The notes under the pieces: model-generated | What the model saw: the letters and a program-made list of their open reading frames with translations, nothing else | What the model was told of the DNA's origin: nothing | Database searches by the model: none | Made by a program: the position numbers and the translations under genes | Assembly (NCBI GenBank): GCA_045534165.1 | Contig: JAZSJD010000036.1 | Location: 1 to 55,592 of the forward strand | Source of the DNA: SIG575 sp045534165 | GTDB lineage: Bacteria > Bacillota > Clostridia > Oscillospirales > Acutalibacteraceae | Direction: 5' to 3' | Length of the DNA: 55,592 bases | Shown here: positions 51,173 to 55,592 of the stretch, piece after piece | Numbering within the stretch: the stretch's first letter is position 1 | Layout: each line of letters begins with the position of its first letter

Positions 51173-52228
51173 ATGAAGAAATCAGTCAGGCTCTTGTCCC
51201 TTCTTCTTGCAGTTGTAATGGTTTTTGGTATGTTTACCATTTCTGTTTCAGCGGAAGGAGAAGTTGCAAATGTCACAATAAAAACAAATGTCAATACTGT
51301 GATTGCCGGAGATACAATTAAGGTAACAGTTAATGTTTCAAATAATTACTATGCTACATCAATGCGCTGGCCGGTACTTTTTTCTAATGATTTTTTTGAA
51401 TTAGTTGAAGGTTCTGCCGAAGCAACGGATGATTTAACTGCTCTCGGTGGTTCGGCTAAATGTACAGAATCTCCTGACAATACAGTTTATACCACCACGT
51501 ATTCTTCCGCAGATTATACAGGTGTTTTGTTCCAATGGACAGCAGCAGTTTCTGCAACAGGCATTACACCTTACAAGCAGGAAGAGGGCATGGATTGTTT
51601 CACTTTCCAGCTCAAAGCAAAAAAGGATGTCAAAGTTGACGATTCAGGTGCCATAGTTATTCCTGAAGATTATCCTCGTTTCTATAATTACATATTAACA
51701 GATATGGAAGAACCTTTTTCTCCGGACAAGGTTGTAAAATGTGAAACACTTGTTCACAATTTTACAAATGCGACAACCGAGTGTGTGAAACCGGAAATAC
51801 TTCCTGTTGAAAATTCAGGTGTAGTGATAGACAGGGAAAATGGTATCATCAGAGGCGTTGCTGCAAATACGCAGGGTAGCCTTGATTCTTATGTATACGC
51901 TTCTGTAGGTGAAATTGTTCTTTCTCCTTATATTGACGGATATGTAGGTACAGGTACAATGGTTGCTCTCAGGCATCATAAAATATATGAATTCTATTAT
52001 CTCGTTATCACAGGAGATATAAATGGCGATTCATATGTGGATTATGCCGATATGATTGAATTGGATCTGTACGAATCTTACGGCAAAGCATTAGATCCGG
52101 AAAACAAACTTGCGGCAGACCTTAACGGTGATGGTGAGGTTGATGCAGAAGATAAAATTGCGCTTGATGCATATCTCAATTTCGAATGTGAAATCGACCA
52201 GGCAACAGGCAAAGTAGTATATTATTGA
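51173..52228 (+). CDS. Secreted cohesin-like / dockerin protein
   Basis: 351 residues. Signal peptide (LLSLLLAVVMVFGMFTISVS, cleavage near VSA-EGE), then a cohesin-like beta-sandwich (~27-200) opening VTIKTNVNTVIAGDTIKVTV with the family NNYYATSMRWPVLFS segment. A beta module (~215-280; YVGTGTMVALRHHKIYEFYY) like the one before the dockerin of the 10978 gene leads to the dockerin (~281-340), with loops DINGDSYVDYADMIEL and DLNGDGEVDAEDKIAL separated by a longer linker than usual. No LGH repeats and no anchor. Likely partner or competitor in the same assembly as its neighbours; binding is not demonstrated. Confidence 0.8.
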   Translation: MKKSVRLLSLLLAVVMVFGMFTISVSAEGEVANVTIKTNVNTVIAGDTIKVTVNVSNNYYATSMRWPVLFSNDFFELVEGSAEATDDLTALGGSAKCTESPDNTVYTTTYSSADYTGVLFQWTAAVSATGITPYKQEEGMDCFTFQLKAKKDVKVDDSGAIVIPEDYPRFYNYILTDMEEPFSPDKVVKCETLVHNFTNATTECVKPEILPVENSGVVIDRENGIIRGVAANTQGSLDSYVYASVGEIVLSPYIDGYVGTGTMVALRHHKIYEFYYLVITGDINGDSYVDYADMIELDLYESYGKALDPENKLAADLNGDGEVDAEDKIALDAYLNFECEIDQATGKVVYY

Positions 52229-52268
52229 TTCAGTGGTGTTTTTCTCGCAAAGAGAATTAAAATATAAA

Positions 52269-52283
52269 GTATTATATTAATAC
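52269..52283. repeat. Small perfect palindrome upstream of the 52313 gene
   Basis: GTATTA-TAT-TAATAC, a 6-3-6 inverted repeat 30 bases before the start codon. Could be an operator half-site pair; AT-rich composition makes chance plausible. Confidence 0.35.
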
Positions 52284-52312
52284 CAAATTTACCATTTTAG
52301 GAGGTAAACAAA

Positions 52313-55300
52313 ATGGCAAAAAAAGTTCTCAGTATTGCACTTGCATTGCTCATGGTAGTTAATGTATTTGCAATAGCAGCATCTGCAACAGTGTGGACAA
52401 CAGAAGAGGCTGTTATCACACTTAAGACAGATGACACAAAACCCATGCCCGGAGACACAGTTACAGTTACAGTAGCTCTCCAAAACAACTATAATGTTCA
52501 TGCCCTTCAGATTATGGTGGCATACGACAAGAACTATTATGAAGTTGTTGGCACAGCAGACAATGCATTCACAAACCTTCTCGTTTCAGACGGTGCAAAG
52601 TTCACAGGTGTAGCACAGTCACACCTCGCAGCAGATGCACAGGATGCTATGTACGCAGGTCTTTACTCTGCAGCACAGAAAGCACAGTATGGTCTTGTTA
52701 GAATCGGTTATGTATGGCTTGCAAGCCTTGCATCAAATGCAGGCGCAACAGCAACACCCGTATTCTCAAACACAACAGACCTTGCTTCTTTCAAACTCAG
52801 AGTTAAAACAGATGCTCCCGAAGACGGCAAAGGCGTAATTATGGTTGACCCTGTATTTGTTGTTGAAGAAGGTGTTGACACACCTGATTTCGATACAAGA
52901 TCAGCTACATATGTTGGTAAAGGTGCAGCTACAATTTCTGCATCTGCAACATCAGGCAAACTTTATGGTCTTCCCATCAATGTTGATGGTGCTAAATTCG
53001 CAGGTTGTGCTCACGTAGCAGGTGAAGCAGTTAAAGAAAACGAAGTAGCAGCAGACTGTGTGAACGATGGTTCATATGATATGGTTACTTCCTGTACACT
53101 TTGTGGCGAAGAAATCAGTCGTGAAACAATCACAGTTGATGCTCTTGGTCATACACCCGGTGCAGAAGTTGAAGAAAACAGAGTTGAAGCAACTCCCACA
53201 GAAGACGGTTCATACGATATGGTAATTTACTGTACAGTATGTAACGAAGAGCTCTCTCGTGAAACATACGTAATCGAAGCTCTCGGTCACTTTGCAGGAG
53301 CAGAAGTTGAAGAAAACAGAGTTGAAGCAACATGTACAGAAGATGGTTCATACGATTCAGTAGTATACTGCACATGCTGTACTCCTGCAGTTGAACTTTC
53401 AAGAAATACAATCGTTATTCCTGCAACAGGCCACACAGAAGGCGCAGCAGTTAAAGAAAATGAAGTTCCTGCAACTCCCACAGAAAACGGTTCATACGAT
53501 ATGGTAGTTTACTGTACAGTATGTGGTGAAGAACTGTCCCGTGAATCATTCGAAATCGAAGCTCTCGGTCACTTTGCTGCAGAAGCAGTAGAAGAAAACA
53601 GAGTAGAAGCAACATGTACAGAAGACGGATCATACGATTCAGTAGTATACTGCACATGCTGTACTCCCGCAGTTGAACTTTCAAGAGATACAATTGTTAT
53701 CCCTGCAACAGGTCACACAGAAGCTGAAGCAGTTGAAGAAAACAGAGTAGAAGCAACATGTACAGAAGACGGTTCATACGATATGGTAGTTTACTGTACA
53801 GTATGTGGTGAAGAAGTTTCTCGCGAAACAACAGTTATCGATGCTCTCGGTCACGACTACGAAGCAGTTGTTACAGTTCCTGACTGTGTAAACGCTGGTT
53901 ACACAACATACACATGTTCAGTATGTGGCGATAGCTACATTGCAGACGAAACAGATGCACTCGGTCATACAGAAGCTGAAGCTGTTGAAGAAAACAGAGT
54001 TGAAGCAACAATGGATGTAAACGGTTCATACGATATGGTAGTTTACTGTACAGTATGTGGCGAAGAACTGTCCCGTGAAACATTCGTTATTCCTTCACTT
54101 GGTTCAGGTCCTGCTGACTACGAGGCTCTCAACGCTCTCAGAGAAGCAGCAGCAGCAATCGATCGTACAGCTTACTCAGACGAATCACTTGCAGCACTTG
54201 ATGCAGTTCTTGTAAAAATCACAGACGATATGAAACTTCCTCAGCAGAACATCGTTGATGGTTGGGCAGCAGACCTCGAAGCAGCTCTTGCAGGTCTTAA
54301 ACGTACAGTAGATAAAGCTCAGGCTAATGTTCAGATCGTTCTCAACAAAGCAGCAGCTGAAAAAGACGATGTTATCACAGTTACAGTTAAACTTACAACT
54401 AACTACTATGTAACAGGCGTTCAGCTTCCCATCCTCTATGATAAGACTCTCTTCGAACTCGTTGGTAACGAAGGCGGTATGTCATATCTTACATTTGATG
54501 AAAACAGCAGCTTTGTAAATGGACGTTACGACCTCAATGGTAACTCAGGTCTTACAAACGGCTTCAACTTTACATCAGATCCAGATGAATGGAAAACAGA
54601 TGTAGCTAAAGCACAGTATGACTATGCTTGGATTACAGCAGCATTCAACAACAACACAAACACATCTAAGCCCAATAAACTTGCTATGCCTCAGGACGAA
54701 GTATTCGTTACTTTCCAGGTTAAAGCTCTTGATGATGTAGCTGATACAATTTCAGCAATCTTTATCAGCCCCGAATGGACAAAGACAGATGCAGTTAAAG
54801 CTGGTACATTCACAATGGGTTACTCAGATACAGAAGTTAACACTAAACCTCTCACATACGTTACAACAGGTATGACATACAATGTTGAAACAATCGCTAT
54901 GGAAGGCGTTGACTTTACAGGTACAGTTCAGACATTCGCTACAAGCACAGACAATGGCGATGAACTTACAACAATCGAACTTATTGTTGACGGCGAAGTT
55001 AAATATTCAACAACAGTTGCTGGTGTTGGCACACAGAACTTCCTTATCGAAGGTGTAGAAGCTGGTACATACACAGTTAAAGTTTCTAAGAAAGACCATG
55101 CAACACGTGAATACGAAATCGTTGTAGAAGATGAAGCAATTGAAGAAGCACTTAAGATTCATCTCTTAGGTGATATCAACGGCGATGGCAAACTTATGGT
55201 TACTGACTATTCACTTATCCTTAGACATGTTAAGAAAACAACAACCCTTGAAGGTTATGAACTTCAGTGTGCAGATGTTGACACAAACGGCAAAGTAATG

Positions 55301-55357
55301 GTAACAGACTATTCACAGGTTCTCCGTCACGTTAAGAAAACTGCACTTATCTGGTAA
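52313..55357 (+). CDS. Large secreted protein: two cohesin-like domains, eight LGH repeats, Ig-like domain and dockerin
   Basis: 1014 residues in order: signal peptide (VLSIALALLMVVNVFAIAAS), cohesin-like domain 1 (~30-230; VITLKTDDTKPMPGDTVTVT), eight His/Cys repeats (234-597), a helical FIVAR-like spacer (~600-665), cohesin-like domain 2 (~670-860; NYYVTGVQLPILYDKTLFEL), a carboxypeptidase-regulatory/Ig-like domain (~862-950; VEAGTYTVKVSKKDHATREY) and a C-terminal dockerin (953-1014). The two dockerin halves share nearly identical helices (VTDYSLILRHVKKT and VTDYSQVLRHVKKT), as expected for dual-mode cohesin binding. It could bridge several partners. Ribosome site TAGGAGG. No membrane anchor or sortase motif. 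Confidence 0.85.
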   Translation: MAKKVLSIALALLMVVNVFAIAASATVWTTEEAVITLKTDDTKPMPGDTVTVTVALQNNYNVHALQIMVAYDKNYYEVVGTADNAFTNLLVSDGAKFTGVAQSHLAADAQDAMYAGLYSAAQKAQYGLVRIGYVWLASLASNAGATATPVFSNTTDLASFKLRVKTDAPEDGKGVIMVDPVFVVEEGVDTPDFDTRSATYVGKGAATISASATSGKLYGLPINVDGAKFAGCAHVAGEAVKENEVAADCVNDGSYDMVTSCTLCGEEISRETITVDALGHTPGAEVEENRVEATPTEDGSYDMVIYCTVCNEELSRETYVIEALGHFAGAEVEENRVEATCTEDGSYDSVVYCTCCTPAVELSRNTIVIPATGHTEGAAVKENEVPATPTENGSYDMVVYCTVCGEELSRESFEIEALGHFAAEAVEENRVEATCTEDGSYDSVVYCTCCTPAVELSRDTIVIPATGHTEAEAVEENRVEATCTEDGSYDMVVYCTVCGEEVSRETTVIDALGHDYEAVVTVPDCVNAGYTTYTCSVCGDSYIADETDALGHTEAEAVEENRVEATMDVNGSYDMVVYCTVCGEELSRETFVIPSLGSGPADYEALNALREAAAAIDRTAYSDESLAALDAVLVKITDDMKLPQQNIVDGWAADLEAALAGLKRTVDKAQANVQIVLNKAAAEKDDVITVTVKLTTNYYVTGVQLPILYDKTLFELVGNEGGMSYLTFDENSSFVNGRYDLNGNSGLTNGFNFTSDPDEWKTDVAKAQYDYAWITAAFNNNTNTSKPNKLAMPQDEVFVTFQVKALDDVADTISAIFISPEWTKTDAVKAGTFTMGYSDTEVNTKPLTYVTTGMTYNVETIAMEGVDFTGTVQTFATSTDNGDELTTIELIVDGEVKYSTTVAGVGTQNFLIEGVEAGTYTVKVSKKDHATREYEIVVEDEAIEEALKIHLLGDINGDGKLMVTDYSLILRHVKKTTTLEGYELQCADVDTNGKVMVTDYSQVLRHVKKTALIW
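53012..54103 (+). repeat. Eight tandem LGH/CxxC repeats encoded in the 52313 gene
   Basis: Unit starts: 53012, 53150, 53288, 53432, 53570, 53714, 53852, 53966. Units are 138 or 144 bases (46 or 48 residues), except the seventh (114 bases, 38 residues). Each begins with His after 'LG' or 'TG'. Units 3 and 5 (48 residues, CTCC variant) are nearly identical, as are 2 and 4, showing recent 282-base duplication. The shared core is AVEENRVEAT...DGSYDMVVYCTVCGEELSRET. Confidence 0.92.
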
Positions 55358-55393
55358 TTATCTCCGAATAATGATTTTATAAATAACCCTGAT

Positions 55394-55436
55394 CGTCCAA
55401 AAGGCATTATGTCTTTTGGGCGGTGTGGGCTTTTAA
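55394..55436 (+). terminator. Weak terminator-like hairpin after the 52313 gene
   Basis: Stem CGTCCAAAAG/CTTTTGGGCG (55394-55403, 55413-55422, one G-T pair), loop of nine bases; only a short CTTTT lies 13 bases later, so read-through to the next gene is likely. Confidence 0.4.
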
Positions 55437-55451
55437 TAGGAGGAAAATGAT

Positions 55452-55592
55452 ATGAAGAAAAAAATCATAGCCATAGCTTTGAGTGTAGTAATGCTTCTTG
55501 GTATTATTCCATTCGCAGCAATGGCAGCAGACGACATCGACTTTACATTTGATTTTGAATTCAGCAAAACAGAAGTAAAAGCAGGCGATGTA
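55452..55592 (+). CDS. Secreted cohesin-like protein, N-terminal fragment (cut by window end)
   Basis: 47 codons visible: a signal peptide (IIAIALSVVMLLGIIPFAAM, cleavage near AMA-ADD) followed by FTFDFEFSKTEVKAGDV, which matches the opening strand of the cohesin-like domains encoded at 10978, 12598, 51173 and 52313. AGGAGGAAA ribosome site. Total length and C-terminal modules are unknown. Confidence 0.75.
   Translation, partial: MKKKIIAIALSVVMLLGIIPFAAMAADDIDFTFDFEFSKTEVKAGDV

Noticed and set aside
53130..54083. Long minus-strand open frames opposite the repeat array
   Set aside because: They mirror the periodic plus-strand coding of the LGH repeats, have no ribosome site, and read as low-complexity Leu/Gln-rich sequence.

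Overview
This 55.6 kb window is AT-rich (low-GC) chromosomal DNA. It looks like an anaerobic member of the Clostridia (Bacillota), most like the Ruminococcaceae/Oscillospiraceae-type gut lineages. The evidence is a pyruvate:ferredoxin oxidoreductase, an Rnf operon in clostridial order (CDGEAB), AGGAGG-type ribosome binding sites with frequent TTG/GTG starts, single-chain glycyl-tRNA synthetase, mreBCD-mrdA, and several secreted proteins with dockerin and Cys/His 'LGH' repeats. No phage, transposon, CRISPR or RNA gene was recognised. Taxonomy is inferred from gene content only.

Layout. 1-1647 (minus): N-terminal half of nifJ. 1911-5218 (plus): a pyruvyltransferase/ferredoxin/FrhB fusion translationally coupled to a GH43 glycosidase. 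5254-7360 (minus): glyS and a metallophosphoesterase. 7466-8782: a D,D-carboxypeptidase. 8888-13590: an operon of a ceramidase-family enzyme, a cohesin-like/LGH-repeat/dockerin protein and a cohesin-like/Big2 membrane-anchored protein. 13738-21374: apbE, NusG_II protein, HepSI/Gx transporter, rnfCDGEAB and a HAD phosphatase as one energy-conservation operon. 21469-25452: a lipoprotein, a dockerin-SpoIID protein, a GNAT and a Gfo/Idh oxidoreductase. 25594-29419: glpK, an Ldh-family dehydrogenase and malic enzyme, preceded by an attenuator-like leader. 29469-36539 (minus): DUF1294 protein, a large unknown secreted protein, hemW, a PQQ-type propeller protein and glnA. 36778-47739: an 11 kb housekeeping operon (lipoprotein, mreBCD, mrdA, ftsY, rdgB, yhbY, nadD, yqeK, rsfS, leuS). 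47875-50820: a zinc-ribbon membrane protein, asnS and a BMP-type lipoprotein. 51173-55592: three consecutive secreted cohesin-like genes, two with dockerins and the last cut by the window end.

How it fits together. PFOR would make reduced ferredoxin, Rnf would couple its oxidation by NAD+ to ion pumping, and ApbE would install FMN on RnfG (and RnfD). Sites resembling the Rex redox-repressor operator lie upstream of both nifJ and the apbE-rnf operon, suggesting shared redox control. The mre/PBP2/DacA genes build and trim the wall.

The most unusual content is a family of secreted proteins in which cohesin-like beta-sandwich domains, dockerins, LGH repeats and a membrane anchor are combined in different ways, in two separate loci. 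A dockerin is also attached to a SpoIID-type wall-acting domain whose parts are in permuted order. This may be a surface assembly system that is not a classical cellulosome, because no glycosidase in the window carries a dockerin.
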